Source of the DNA: Taxawa tesnikishii (nom. ined.)
Lineage: Eukaryota > Ascomycota > Dothideomycetes > Dothideales
Direction: 5' to 3'
DNA: 64,000 bases
Assembly: GCA_030247885.1 (NCBI GenBank)
Contig: JAPDRO010000007.1
Coordinates: forward strand, 937,501-1,001,500
Below are positions 11,990 to 23,499 of this stretch, one piece after another. Numbering within the stretch: the first letter of the stretch is position 1; the number at the start of each line of letters is the position of its first letter. Under the pieces are notes generated by a model. It was given only the letters and a program-made list of their open reading frames with translations. It had not been told where the DNA came from and did not search any database. A program made the translations under genes and the position numbers.

Positions 11990-13240
11990 GGTGCCTTTGC
12001 TCTCGCCTTGGATATCTGCTCCTGTGGATCTCGCGCCGCACTGCGGGGCGGTTCGTCAGTAGACTGGGCGAAGTGAGGGTAGGAGGCTTACATGAGTGCA
12101 ATCGTGCTCAGCCGAGAAGACAGATTCAGAGTATGGGATCGGGGTATTGTAGGAACAGGAATCGCAATAGTGGACAAGCACAGGCCACATGGAGACAAAG
12201 AGGCACTCTGCGAGAAAGAAAAAGAGAAGTTAGGAAACGTCGCGCCGCCAATCAAGGCAAAGCTTGAAAGAGAAACGAAAGACAGACAGATGATTCTACG
12301 CTTCCAAAATCGTGTCTTGTTCGGCGGGTTATTCTTGCAGGTCAAGTTACTCTTTTTGGAAAGCGCAGCCAAGCGTTCTTCGGCTTGACGTGGTATATCC
12401 AAGGCCAGCAGCGGCAGCGGTAAAATGCAAAGTAGACTGTTCGGCAGGCGCGTCCGGGAGGTTCGAGTTACAGCAGCCTCTCACACGCGCAACAGGATGA
12501 AGTTCAGAGGGGTCTGTGAAGAACTTCTCCAGGAGCGAGTGGGCTCTGTCTTCTATTTAAGGATTGTTAGAGTGAGGAGGGTGAGGGTGAGAGGGACTGT
12601 GTGAGCATGACGGAGTTGAAACGGAGCTTGAGGCTAGCTCGATCTGTCCGCCGATAAAGAGGGGAAAGCGGAGCACATGATTCGCTCGTGCTGAATGCTC
12701 GGACGTCTCTCTGTGACTTCTTGCTGCCTGACAAGAGCGAACAGCCCATAGCCGCGGTATAGATGGACGTGATTGCTTTCGCTCGCATGTGATGTGGTGC
12801 GATGTGATGCGGTGTGAGTGGTAGACAGCTGTAGGCATGCTCTTCTTGCACAAATCCCCGCATGCTGTGCAAACATCTCGAAGACCGAGAGAACGAATAA
12901 TGCATCATGAATAATGGATATAGGCGAGTACATGTGCTTTGTACAGGGCAAACCGGCTACTGGTGATAGGAGCGCGGCAAATGCCGTCCGGCCGTTCGGG
13001 ACTGTCCTCCCGTCATGCCAGGCAGGCAAGCAACGCGTTTGCGTACAAACGCCCGCCAGAGCTCCAATCCAGTCAACCACTATACACATCCGCCTCCGCC
13101 TCCACCTCCAATAATCAATCCGCATCCTCGCGCCTTCCTCGCATCTCCATCACCCACCACCACCACCCACCGGAAACTCTCGTCGCCAAACCACCCACAC
13201 CCTTCCTCTTCTCGTAGAGCTTCCCTAGCCACTAGCAGCC
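11990..13240. other. Intergenic, divergent promoters
   Basis: Upstream region of both the unknown gene and PRE10. No coding exon recognised. Pyrimidine-rich CACCACC tracts at about 13080-13200 precede the PRE10 start, as is common in fungal promoters and 5' leaders. Confidence 0.4.
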
Positions 13241-14311
13241 ATGGTTCGTGAAGCTCGCCCCGGAAACCCGACGTTATCACAGACGACTGATCATTGCATT
13301 CGTAGACCTCGATAGGTACTGGCTACGACCTTTCCAACTCCGTCTTCTCTCCAGATGGCCGTAACTTCCAGGTAAAGCTCCACGCGCACTCCGCCCTTGC
13401 CATCATCGCTCGCTCACGCCCGCCCGCCCGCAGGTCGAATATGCGATGAAGGCAGTAGAGAACGGCGGGACCTCCATCGGCATCAGGTGCAGAGATGGCG
13501 TGGTCCTCGCCACAGAGAAGCTCATCGCATCAAAGCTGCAAAAGAAGGGAGCCAACAACAGGATAGCAACAGTGGACCGCAACATCGGCGTGGTACGTAC
13601 ACGTTCGCAGCCAAAGGCCGGCAGTCACGACGACGGTTAACGCGTGTCGGATAGGTATCATCCGGTCTCCTCCCCGATGGAAAGCACTTCGTCTCCCGCG
13701 CCCGCGACGAGGCCTCGTCCTGGAGATCCCTCTACAAGTCGCCCATCCCCGTCGCTTCCCTCGCCGACCGTATGGGCTCCTACGTACAAGCCTACACTCT
13801 CTACTCCTCCGTGCGTCCCTTCGGCATCACCGCAATCGTGGGCGGTTTCGACTCCGAGCGCGAGGTTCCCGTCGACGCCCAAGTCGGCTCAGGACCGAGC
13901 GTCGGCTCCGGCGGCAAGACGCCTAACACGAAAGAGGGCGGGCCCTACCTATACATGATCGAACCGAGCGGACAGTTCTGGGGATACTACGGCGCCGCCA
14001 CGGGCAAGGGCCGGCAGGCGGCCAAGGCGGAGCTGGAGAAGCTGAAGCTGAGTCCCGCCGATGGCGGAATCAGTCTCGAGGAAGGTGTCAAGGAGGCTGC
14101 CAGGATCATCTACGTTGCACACGAGGACAGCAAGGACAAGGAGTTCGAGCTCGAGATGACGTGGGTGAGCAACGTGGCCGGTCCGACCAAGGGAAGGCAC
14201 GAGGAGGTGCCCAAGGAGCTGAAGGAGGAGGCGGAGAGGTTGGCGAAGAAGTCCCTGGAAGGTGATGATGACGATGACGACGAGGAGGTGGAGGAGAAGA
14301 TGGAGGAGTAG
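13241..14311 (+). CDS. PRE10: 20S proteasome subunit alpha7
   Basis: An outer alpha-ring subunit of the 20S proteasome (yeast Pre10, human PSMA3). Spliced protein of 294 aa: [35 protein letters not shown] (alpha-type signature), [37 protein letters not shown], and a strongly acidic tail ([16 protein letters not shown]) typical of this subunit. Exons are 13241-13243 (ATG only), 13306-13371, 13434-13592 and 13655-14311. The three introns are each exactly 62 bp. Intron 1 uses the unusual donor GTTCGT, the same donor as the tRNA D-loop insert in this window. No frame disruption. It is convergent with PRE2, whose stop lies 0.94 kb away. Confidence 0.96.
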
Positions 14312-15039
14312 AACCGTCCATTCAAGCGGAACCTCCCGACTTCTGGGAAAGGGCGAAGACGATTTGTACGATAGGGCATCCTTCGTACCGGAAAGCTCGA
14401 GCGCACGGGTGCATAATGGCGCGCTGGAAGAGGGCTCTCGCGGTACTTTTGCATCAACATACACGGTTCAGCGGGGTGAGCAGAAACTAGGCGTCAATAT
14501 CCAGTCATGACCAAACAGTGGATTTGCCCTCCCCATATCTTCCTATTCACCTGTTTCAATTAGGTATGTGTTTGTAGTCTAGGCAGTATAGAAAGCATGG
14601 GCCTACCAAGGGACAGGTTCGTTCACAACAACGACAAGGTACCGCTGCGAGTCGAAGTCGTTCCTCACGTAGGGTTTACGCCTGCTTCGGTGCCATGTTC
14701 TCTTCTTCTATCTTGGAGGTACCCGTTATACATAGAGGGCAGCATACGAGGGGCCAATCTCAAAAATCAACCCTACACGCATGCGGAAACAAACAGTACC
14801 GTATCGGCTCGACGATGTAACTCTCAAGACCTCACTTTTCCAATTTATGTTTTTGAATTGGGGGTCCCCGGAGATTCCACCACAGCAACTCGAATGGTCA
14901 GACTGTGCACTGCGTTCTAGCCAAAGGACGAACATGCGGCCCTTTATCGTGAAATATGAGCAGACCAGCATCCGCTCGATCCACCTTGTCATCTCATTTG
15001 GTGGTTAAACTAATATCACAGTGGCTCTATAATTACAAA
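14312..15039. other. Intergenic between convergent PRE10 and PRE2
   Basis: Contains the PRE10 3' flank. I looked for the PUP3/PRE2 3' element after PRE10 and did not find it. No gene recognised. Confidence 0.4.
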
Positions 15040-15200
15040 GTCCAGTATAGTTTCCACTTCCGCCCTAGACACCGTCTCCGCAATTGCATAGTGAGGTTAT
15101 CCCATGCTATCAGACCATCCTCGCTGCTAAACCATCGAGTCACCCTCAAGACAGGTGGTGGAACCGGAGAGGTCCTCATTTCGAAGGTGGAAGTGAGAGA
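15040..15200 (-). repeat. Proteasome-gene 3' element, copy B
   Basis: Begins 53 nt after the PRE2 stop, in the sense orientation of PRE2, and matches copy A after PUP3. It is about 10 nt longer because of an internal insertion in the middle, between the two conserved blocks. Confidence 0.7.
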
Positions 15201-15253
15201 ACCCGTTCCTTCATTGACGATGGGTCGCTCCATCCTGCTCCCAGTATGCACTT

Positions 15254-16236
15254 TTACTCCAAATCCGCCGTGACGTTGGAGAATTCGCCCTTCTCGAGCT
15301 TCGTCTTCCAGAATATCGGATTCGTGTCGTTGAAACCGTGCTTGACCCATCCGTCCTCCTTGACGTGGTAGAGGTTGATGTAGCCACCGGAGAAGGCGTC
15401 TCTGTGGGTGGCGGCCAGGATGCTCCGGCGGCCGAGCTCGAGGGCGTCCTCTTCGGAGAGGTCGTAGTGGTATTCGGCATCGAGCACACCGTACGCGAAG
15501 GTTTGACCGGAGCCGACACAGAAGAGGTTGCCGGCGAGACGGGTGCCGTCGCTGTCGATGTAGTAGAGAGCTGGGCCTTCTGAAGGTGTGACACCGGCGC
15601 ACATTGTTCCCTGGGATCCCACTGGTTAGTTCTTACACGACCAAGGCGACCACTGATATAGATGGTGGCTACATACCATGCTGAGACCCATGCCCTTGTA
15701 GGAGTAGACAAGGTTGGCAAGGATCTTAGAGGCGGCGGCGACGGAAATGCGGCGCTTGTGCCTCAGCTCATGCAGACGGCACTGCATGCCCAGGTATGCG
15801 AGCCAGTACTGACAGTCGGCAGCGCCGCCGGCCATGGTTCCCAGCAGACAGCTATTGATCTCGATGACCTTCTTGACCGTCTGACTTGCTATCCAGTTAC
15901 CCGCCGTAGCTCTGGAGTCCGTCGCTACTATGATGCCACCCTGAAATCTGAATGCGAGAGTTGTTGTGCCGTGTGCGATCTTGATGGGTACTTCAGGGTT
16001 GGAGTGGTCGTCGGTCATCGCGCGGAGCCATGCTGCTGACTATGCGGATGTTGACGTTAGTGATGCTCTGCCGGAGGGAGTGTGGAGGGAACCCAGCCAT
16101 ACCTGAGCGACAGGGGAAGTGCAAACTTGAGGGAGAGTGGTGGCGTGAGGTCGACGATATCTTGCTGCTGTTCCTCCTCTTGGAAGCCTTCGTTCTTGAA
16201 GGTCGGGCGGCTGTACTGCGCCACCAAGCTGTCCAT
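15254..16236 (-). CDS. PRE2: 20S proteasome subunit beta5 (chymotrypsin-like)
   Basis: The chymotrypsin-like catalytic subunit of the 20S core. A propeptide ([18 protein letters not shown].., [27 protein letters not shown]) is followed by the mature start [11 protein letters not shown]: Thr1, Asp17 (in TDSRATAG) and Lys33 (TVKK) are all in place. Then come [29 protein letters not shown] and a full C-terminus ([15 protein letters not shown]). Exon 2 is 15677-16018 and exon 3 is 15254-15610, with a 66-bp intron at 15611-15676. The first junction is uncertain. A donor at 16092 (GTTCCC) keeps the frame and gives 280 aa. The better-looking donor GTATGG at 16102 would break the frame by one base. 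It is convergent with PRE10. Confidence 0.95.
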
Positions 16237-17661
16237 GGTGTTGCGGTATCTCTTGAGGGTGCGAAGGTGTATTGAAGACGGAGTTGGCAAATTCGGGAGG
16301 GTTTGGAGAGCGCTGTGATGGTGGTGATAGCTGCGATGGGAATGATGGCAGCTATGAAGCTGCGATGGAACGGAGCTGCAAGGCGTCACTGAAACGCGTC
16401 GGCCGGGCAGTCTTGGCAAGACTCAGGAACACGAAATATACATGTATATGGGAGTACTGCAGCACAGAGTGCTGGGAATTGCAGTGTTTCAATAGGCAGG
16501 CTCAATGAGACCGTCCATCATCAGCAGTAGGACATGCGTACTGGGAGTATCTATGATGATGTTGTTCTTGTACTCCTGCACAGGGGGACGTACGCAGAGG
16601 CATCATATCATATCACATCATCAAACACACACTCTCTCGGTAGCGCGTCGAAGCACTGCCGCCGCGAAACTCCTACAAGAGAAGCTCAAGCCGACGAGTC
16701 ACGGTCGCAAGAGCACTGCCATGCGGCCGTCTGTATGATGCATACCATGAGTCCGTAAGATACACGACATGGATATGGCTTGATTTGAGCAAGACGACAC
16801 GAGCTGTAGACACCTGTCCAGCAGACAAACTCCCTTCGAGTCGAACGTGGAAGGATGGTGACAGACAGCGTAGCACAAGTGGTTCATAAAAACGCGACGG
16901 GCAGTCAGGAGAAGGTGGGTGTTCGGTCTTGTCTCTTCTTCGACCTCCCGTCTCGCGACGAAAGCTTCAATGAAAAGAATGAGCCATGGAGACGGCAGAC
17001 CATCAAAAATTGCGCCACTGAGGCCCCCGAAGGAGACTCATGGCAGACCACCACCGCGCTGTGCAATGCAGGACGGTCCACCAGGTAGAAGGGATTCGTG
17101 ATCTCCCTACCGCAACAAGGTAAGTATGAAGAAGAAAAGAAGGAGAGGAGGAGAGATTCGGCGCGAGGTTCGGCGCGATCATATACCCACGCTGGAAATG
17201 CTTGGACCAGGCGGTGAGGTTTAGCGTGGCATGATAGCTCGGCAGAGCAGCAGCATGCAAGGGAAGCTCAGAATCATCTGCGCGATAAGAACAAGGTGAA
17301 TAAAGAGCCAGCATATGTCTGTCAGGAGTAATATCACTTTGTCACTTCTCCCTAGTGATGTAGAGTACTAAGAAGGTGCTTACATGTTCAGTATCATCAC
17401 TTGATCTTGTGCCGGTGTAGGGTGGTATAGTGTGGGTCTCAGAAGGTGTTGAATACCTAGTGGTTTAGTGTGTAGATATCTATGAGAAGGTGTCCTTAAT
17501 GACAATCCTCCGGAAGCTGAGTCATCAGCTGGCCTGTGGTCAACACCGGACCCTCGGTGTCAAAAGTGTTCGACGCTCGCGGTTCAAAAAGTCTCGGTTT
17601 GCCATGTGAAAATCACAAGAACACTGAAATAACCACACCACTCCCGGTCTACTTACACACC
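16237..17661. other. Intergenic, divergent promoters of PRE2 and LCP5
   Basis: No gene recognised. Three spaced copies of AGAAGGTG occur between 17370 and 17500, of unknown meaning. Confidence 0.4.
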
Positions 17662-18765
17662 ATGTCCGCCGTCGACACCTCTATAGCAGCATGCCTGTCC
17701 AGCTTGACAGACGCCATCGGATCTGCCGCAACTGCGTTGCCTAGCGCAGAATCAATCCTCCCGTCGGAGAACGGAATCACGCTTCTGGATGCTAAGAACG
17801 AACTCTTCTTGTCCTATCTACAGGCGCTCGCACTTCGCAATCTGGAGGTGATCCGGAGTGTCAAGAAGCATATATCAGCGCAAAATGGCGACGCCGAAGA
17901 CACCACAGAAAAGGACCAAAAGCTAGATGATCAAATCGTCAAGGATCTGGTTAAGCACCGAGTATACCTTGAGAAGGGAGTTCGGCCACTTGAAGATCGC
18001 CTCAAGTACCAGATCGACAAGGTTGTACGCGCTGCAGATGACGAGGAACGAGCTGCGACGCAAAAGGCGAATCCAGCCGTGACAACCAACGGACACGTGG
18101 ACAAAGACCAGGCAGACGGAGCTTCAGAAGAGTCCGACGAGGACGAAGAAGAGGAGGAAGAAGAGATCAATGAGCTCGCTTACCGCCCCAACCCGTCCGC
18201 CTTCGCGCGTCCAGCCGTCGCTGCGACCGCATCCGCAAAGAAGAACGCCATACCAGAAGATGGCATATACCGACCTCCACGCATCACAGCGACGGCCATG
18301 CCCACGACCGAACGCCGCGAAGCCCGCGATCGTCGTCCGACCAAGTCGGCCACGATCGATGAGTATATCAACACTGAACTCTCAACTGCGCCCGTCGCCG
18401 AGCCCAGCATCGGAAGCACGATCGTAGCGGGAGGACGTCGCAACAAGGGCGCTCGAGAGCGCGCTGATGAGGCCGAGAGAAGGGAGTACGAAGAGACTAA
18501 TCTGACACGTCTGCCGGCTCAGAGCAAGAAGGAGAAGGCGAAGTACGCGGCTAGGGACAGGGGTGGATACGGAGGCGAGGAGTGGAGGGGCTTGGGTGAG
18601 GGTTTGGATAGAATTGACAGGTTGACAAGGAAGAAGAGCGGTGGTGGTGCTTTGGAGAAGAGTCGTAAGAGGAAGATGACGGAAGACGGGCCGAGGGGAG
18701 GTGGTGCTGAGATGGGTGCGGACTTTAATAGGAGGAAGAAGAGGGTCATGTCGAGGATGAAGTAA
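17662..18765 (+). CDS. LCP5: U3 snoRNP-associated protein Lcp5/neuroguidin
   Basis: A small-subunit processome factor for 18S rRNA maturation in the nucleolus. Single exon, 367 aa. The N-terminal half is a Sas10/Utp3/C1D-type helical domain (TLLDAKNELFLSYLQALALRN, then LVKHRVYLEKGVRPLEDRLKYQIDK). It is followed by an acidic run (EESDEDEEEEEEEINELAYRPNPSAF), the motif EDGIYRPPRITATAMP, and a basic C-terminus (NRRKKRVMSRMK). The frame is open upstream to 17536, but the Met at 17662 gives the family-typical start (MSAVDTSIAACLSSL). No introns and no frame breaks. Confidence 0.9.
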   Translation: MSAVDTSIAACLSSLTDAIGSAATALPSAESILPSENGITLLDAKNELFLSYLQALALRNLEVIRSVKKHISAQNGDAEDTTEKDQKLDDQIVKDLVKHRVYLEKGVRPLEDRLKYQIDKVVRAADDEERAATQKANPAVTTNGHVDKDQADGASEESDEDEEEEEEEINELAYRPNPSAFARPAVAATASAKKNAIPEDGIYRPPRITATAMPTTERREARDRRPTKSATIDEYINTELSTAPVAEPSIGSTIVAGGRRNKGARERADEAERREYEETNLTRLPAQSKKEKAKYAARDRGGYGGEEWRGLGEGLDRIDRLTRKKSGGGALEKSRKRKMTEDGPRGGGAEMGADFNRRKKRVMSRMK

Positions 18766-19428
18766 GAGTGTCGTAGCAGCATGTGGGCGTACATGAACTC
18801 GTCTGGCGGATCCTGGCCGCTAGGCAAGAGGGCCCTTCAAAACACTATACGATCGTGGGTTGATACACGGCCGAACGTTCATGCAACTACACCAAGTCAT
18901 GATATCCATCGGGTTTGCAGCACGGTTAACAAGCAATTGAACACCGGAGTATTCCAGATGCCGCTTTATCCCTCGGCTCTAGAGGTGCAGACCGGTCTTT
19001 GTTCTGAATCAATCCGTAGTCGCTTGGACGTGCAACTATACCAGGTCAGAGCATATACCAACCCGGCATCATTGTTGACAAGAAGCTCTATATCGGAACG
19101 TTATGCTTGAACGCTTCGCTCCACGGGGCTCATCGTTTGGTGCCTCTCGCCTTCCGGGGTACGTTCTTTCTTGCCAAGGCCTCTTGCAGGAGACCGACTC
19201 TCCTTCCTCTTTCAACAAGTGCTTCTGAGTGGTGATCGTCTCTACAGAATGAGAAAGTGCCGTCTTGCGTCCTCAGTGTCGAAAACAACTCGGTCCTGGT
19301 AAGCATCCTCCCTCCTTTCCACACCCTCAACCTCTCACATCCCATCTGTCCTTCTGTCACCTCACCACTCATCGGCATATTCCTACGTCGCTATAAGACC
19401 AGTCACACTTTGCGCCCCTCAATCCAAC
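18766..19428. other. Intergenic, no gene recognised
   Basis: Promoter side of the secreted glycoprotein gene. Pyrimidine-rich stretch at about 19300-19370. Nothing else seen. Confidence 0.4.
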
Positions 19429-20278
19429 ATGCGTTTCCTGGTTCTATTTATCCTGCTCCCACTTGCCAGCGCAGACGTTATCGGCGACCTCATGGCCCTA
19501 CAATCCGAAGCCTCGCAAACCGCTACCACGATCAACGCGTCCCTGAACGGAACAATGAGCATGGTACCTCGTCCAGAATCTGCTAACGTTTCTCTACTCA
19601 TCCGATTCGACTGGTTGCTGACGCTGTCTTCAGAACACGTCCGGCCTCGCAGATGCCATGACAGCTTCAATCCGTGTCGCGCAGACAAATTTGACTGCCT
19701 ACAATGTACCTCACCTCGGATCTCCCACCCTAACCATCGCATCGCCATACAGCAGAACTGACGACGAGGCGCCACAGATCTCAGAGAACATGACCACGGC
19801 CATTGAATCAGCGTACCTAGACGTGCGTCTTGCTCCCATCCAACTCGGCCGGCTGGGCACGAACGGCTGACGTATCAAGGCAGTACATTGACAACATGGA
19901 CGACTTAGCAGCGGCATTCCAACGGCGCGGGAAGCTATATCATTCAGAGATGAACGCGCCTGTCTACGCCAGTCTGCAAGCGCTCGCCACCATCGTATCC
20001 GTACGTTCCTCACCAACTGTATTCCCCCACTCCCTTACTTCCTCGAACCCCACCCCTTTTCTCGCTCGAGATACGCGCGGGTTGTGCTCTGCTGACACAG
20101 GTCCGTGTGACCTTCGCAGCGCTATGGCCGCAACTTTACGTCCAACCGTTGGATCTCTCAACCCGCCACCATCCGCACGTTCACGGCGGGCAGCAGCATT
20201 GTGAACGCGCAGGCCGCGTGGGCGAACAACGTCAACTACCCAGGGAAGTTCAAGCGGGAGGCTCGACGAAGTGCGTGA
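19429..20278 (+). CDS. Small secreted cysteine-free glycoprotein, HsbA-like
   Basis: Four exons (19429-19563, 19634-19822, 19884-20000, 20120-20278), all phase 0 and GT-AG, give 199 aa. A signal peptide (MRFLVLFILLPLASA) is followed by a helical region DVIGDLMALQSEASQTATTINASLNG, then MDDLAAAFQRRGKLYHSEMNAPVYASLQALATIVS. Several N-glycosylation sequons are visible (NAS, NGT, NTS, NLT, NMT, NFT). I see no cysteine in the spliced product, so it is not a typical disulfide-bonded effector or hydrophobin. The helical repeats of small and acidic residues resemble hydrophobic-surface-binding protein A / cell-wall mannoprotein domains, but the match is only suggestive. The role is unknown; a wall or surface protein is the best guess. 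Confidence 0.75.
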
Positions 20279-20836
20279 GGGGTCCAAGACGTGATCGCTA
20301 TCACGAGTTGCAAGGGATCAGAAATTTGGACGGGGTATGGTAGTGAACCGGGGTGTTTAAACAGTATACAGTCTGCGCATTGTTCCTACGCTATTGTTGT
20401 GGTGGTATCCGACGTAAAGATGGTTCATAACGTAAACCCAAACAATCCCACCCTCAAACGAACAAAGCCTCTCGAGCCTTGCGGGCTCTTTGCTTCTTGT
20501 TGCAAGTACACTGCCCATCGCCAGCACTCGTCCGACTATCCAAACCCTCGCCATCCCAGATCATGTACAGCATGTGCACATCGCATGTATGCCTACCTCC
20601 CTTGCGTATCTCGAAGGGCTTTTCCATGTACAGGACTACGCATCCTCTCTGGCCCAAACAAACCCACTACCGCCCGCGCCACTTCTCCTGGATCTTCAGC
20701 AGGGTAAGCAGCCCAGCTGATTCATACCTAACACCGGAACAGCGCACTGTTCAATCCCTTCTCAAGCGTGGGCTGTCTTCGGCACGGTGTGCTCGTTCCA
20801 GTCAATAACTGCAGCGGTTGGTTCGCCATGCCGGCA
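20279..20836. other. Intergenic, convergent ends
   Basis: 3' flanks of the secreted protein and of the Zn2Cys6 gene. No gene recognised. Confidence 0.4.
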
Positions 20837-23499
20837 TCATCCAACACCCCCGTCCGACCGACTTTCGGGTTGGCGTGTATTAGCATCCCGATCAGTCAGT
20901 ACCCGGTCAATGGGGCGGCGTGCCCCAGTGGAGCCCCACAGGATCGAATTCAACACTGCATACGGCGAGTACTCCTCGCCCACAGCCTCAGCCATCAAGC
21001 TCGGGTCTCCCATACCCAGACTGTTGCTCGGCTGATAGAAGGCACTGGGATCCACATCCAAGCCACCGCCTTTCAGGGCGTCGCTCTCGGTGGCCATGCG
21101 ATCGGGTGTGGCCACTGCGGAAGGGTTAGAAGTCGGCCCTCCGGCACCGCTGACGTTGCCAGTGTTCCCGGGCGCGTCTCTCGCTTCCTGGATATTGAGC
21201 TTCTTGAGTGCGGAGACGGCGCGTTCCATGGGAGCCGCGACTTCCTGGGGATCAACGCTCGACGTGATGTCCGCCATGAGCGCCACGAACCTGCCGAGTA
21301 ATTTCCTCGCGCGTTCGTTGTGCGTGTGCTCGCCCATGATGCCCAACAACAGCGCACAGCTCAAGGACCTATGCACGCTCGCCCAGCTCTGAATCGCATA
21401 CTGCGTGATATTCTGAAGCCCCAGGAATGCCTCTACGGTGTTGACGAGACTGGCGATGCAGGTCTGCTTGAAGGCCTTGCTAAGTTCGTAGTCAGTGGTG
21501 CTAGGGCTAATAGCGGGGCGGCAAAGCTCGGAGACGATGTAACTGGTGTGCAGGTACAGGGCCCAATGCTCGAGAGAGTCGCGCACGGAGCGACACTTGC
21601 GGCTGTCACGGAGATATTCGGCGGACTCTTGCACAATACGTTCAATCTCGTCGCGGTGCTGTTTGATGCGTGCGTAGAGTTCGCGCGAAGCCATGTTTTT
21701 GGTGCGATCCCGTACGATGGCGAGGCCGATCTGACAAAGCCCGTACATGGAGGCATGGTACTGGGGGACTTGCTCAAAGGCAGTCGGCATGGGCATTGAG
21801 TTGGTAAGCGCAGTGGAGGTGGCACGGTCGTATGTGATGGAGAGCAAGCTGTCTTGCCAAAGAAGTGCCCACCTAAGACGTCAGACGTCAGTACGAGTGT
21901 TTCCACAGGTGCAGTGGTTCGAGCGAACACGTACCAGATTTTCGACCGAAGAGCAGATACATTGGGCGGTGTAGATGGAACGCAAGCGCGGTGCAGGCCG
22001 AGGCTTTGGGCAAGCCTTGTCGTCAACCCGAGCAGATTCCAAGCAGTGCCTGCGTTCATGTTGTTTGAAATGACCTAGGTCGTTCAGCAGGCTCTCTTAT
22101 GCACTCTGTGAGATTGCTCACATTGCCAAGGACGAGCAGCGTCTGGATGTTATCCAGCGTAGCGTGTGACAAGAAGTTGGTGAACCGCAAGCACTCAAAA
22201 CTGCAGCATACTGTAGTAGTATTAGCCTTCTCTAGCCTTACACGACAGAAAGAAAGCAACCATCACCTACCGTAGACCTGCGACGTCAACTCTCGCTCCT
22301 TTCTAGGCAGTCCCGAACATTGGCATCCACTAGCCAACACGGCGAACAGCAGTCCGATCCACTGCAAGCTCTTACTATGGATGCTCTGCTCGCTCACTCC
22401 GTTCGTCGCCCCGGTCTCGTCTTCGACACTGATTTGACCAGCTCTGACCATCAGGAACATGGTCAAATCGCTCTCGAACGTAGCTGTATCCGCCACTCCG
22501 GGATAGATGATATGGCCCATATCGCGGTAGTACCTGAAAAAGTTCAAGCACTGGCTGTCACTGGGAATGGCCCTTGCGAGCTCCTCAGCTTTCGCCAACG
22601 AGCCGTGCGGCAGTCCCCAGAGGTCTACGAATGGATAAGTGGCACTCTCGTTGTCGAGACCGAAGATGGGCAAGATGGACTTGCCCAGTAGCTCCTGAAC
22701 GTCCGGTTGCTCGCGGTTTCCCTGACCCAGCGTCATCACGAGAGCCGGCACGGAGGCTGGACCAAGATGCACTGTCTGGCCCGTGAGTTCGTTTTTGGTG
22801 TGGATGCCGTGAACGGAGGTGTGCCGCATGAACGAGTTGTCAAAGCGGGTGGCGGGGTTGTTGCTGTTGCCATTGCCATTGCCATTGCCAGACTCCGGCG
22901 GGAATCCGACGAGCGGATAAGGCGACGAGCGGCCAGAGAGAGCAGCCGGGGCGCGGTGAGCAGCGAGGCCGTTGCCATTGCTGCTGCTACTGTTGCCCAC
23001 CTCTCGGCGCAAGTCATCCAGTGCCTTCTCCACGCTGTCCAGTTTGCGGCAGAGCAAGTTGAAGTCATTCTGGCTCAGCGTGACAGTCTGCTTGTCGGCA
23101 AGCGGTGTGGTCAAGCCGTTCGTCGTGGCCGCCGCCGTCGCCGTCGTCAGTGCTGCAGCTGCATCCGTCTCATGCCGCTTGTTCGGTGGGTGGTAGTCAC
23201 ACAGCTCCGGGTGCTCACGCTCAACACACGTGCGACATGGGCGTCCAAGGTCACATTTCACCTTCCTCTGTCTGCCTGTGCCGATGTTAGTAGACAAGCC
23301 CGAGTTAGCCCCAGGACTCCCCGATTCTCGCCATTGGCTCGAAGCCATGATTGCGTTCGCAGCAGTAGTTGGGCTTACATGGGTAGCAGGCCTTGTGCTC
23401 GCGCGCCTTTCGTTTCCTGCGCAGGAGATCGTCCACCTCGGCCTTGAGCGGTACGGGCGCTCCTGAGCCTTGGGGCGATGCGTAGTTTCGCTGGTCCAT
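20837..23499 (-). CDS. Zn(II)2Cys6 fungal-type transcription factor
   Basis: A nuclear regulator of about 796 aa. The zinc cluster is built across intron 1: ACYPC/RQRKVKCD, then RPCRTC and ELC, spacing C-x2-C-x6-C-x5-C-x2-C-x8-C. A linker (SQNDFNLLCRKLDSVEKALDDL) should dimerise. The middle region (LLVLGNVISNNMN, TAWNLLGLTTRLAQSLGLHR, KIWWALLWQDSLLSITYDR) matches the fungal-specific regulatory domain. Exons are 23379-23499, 22271-23275, 22122-22210, 21935-22074 and 20837-21872, with introns of 103, 60, 47 and 62 bp. No frame breaks. The Met at 23499 (MDQRNYASPQG) is chosen; an upstream in-frame start at 23574 is possible. Targets unknown. A GNGNGNGN tract near residue 180 is simple sequence. 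Confidence 0.88.

Noticed and set aside
9455-16300. Yeast Rpn4 binding site (GGTGGCAAA) upstream of proteasome genes
   Set aside because: Looked for in the PUP3, PRE10, PRE2 and RPN6 upstream regions on both strands; not seen.
630-23499. P450, lipase and Zn2Cys6 regulator as a secondary-metabolite cluster
   Set aside because: They are separated by housekeeping genes, and no synthase backbone gene is present.
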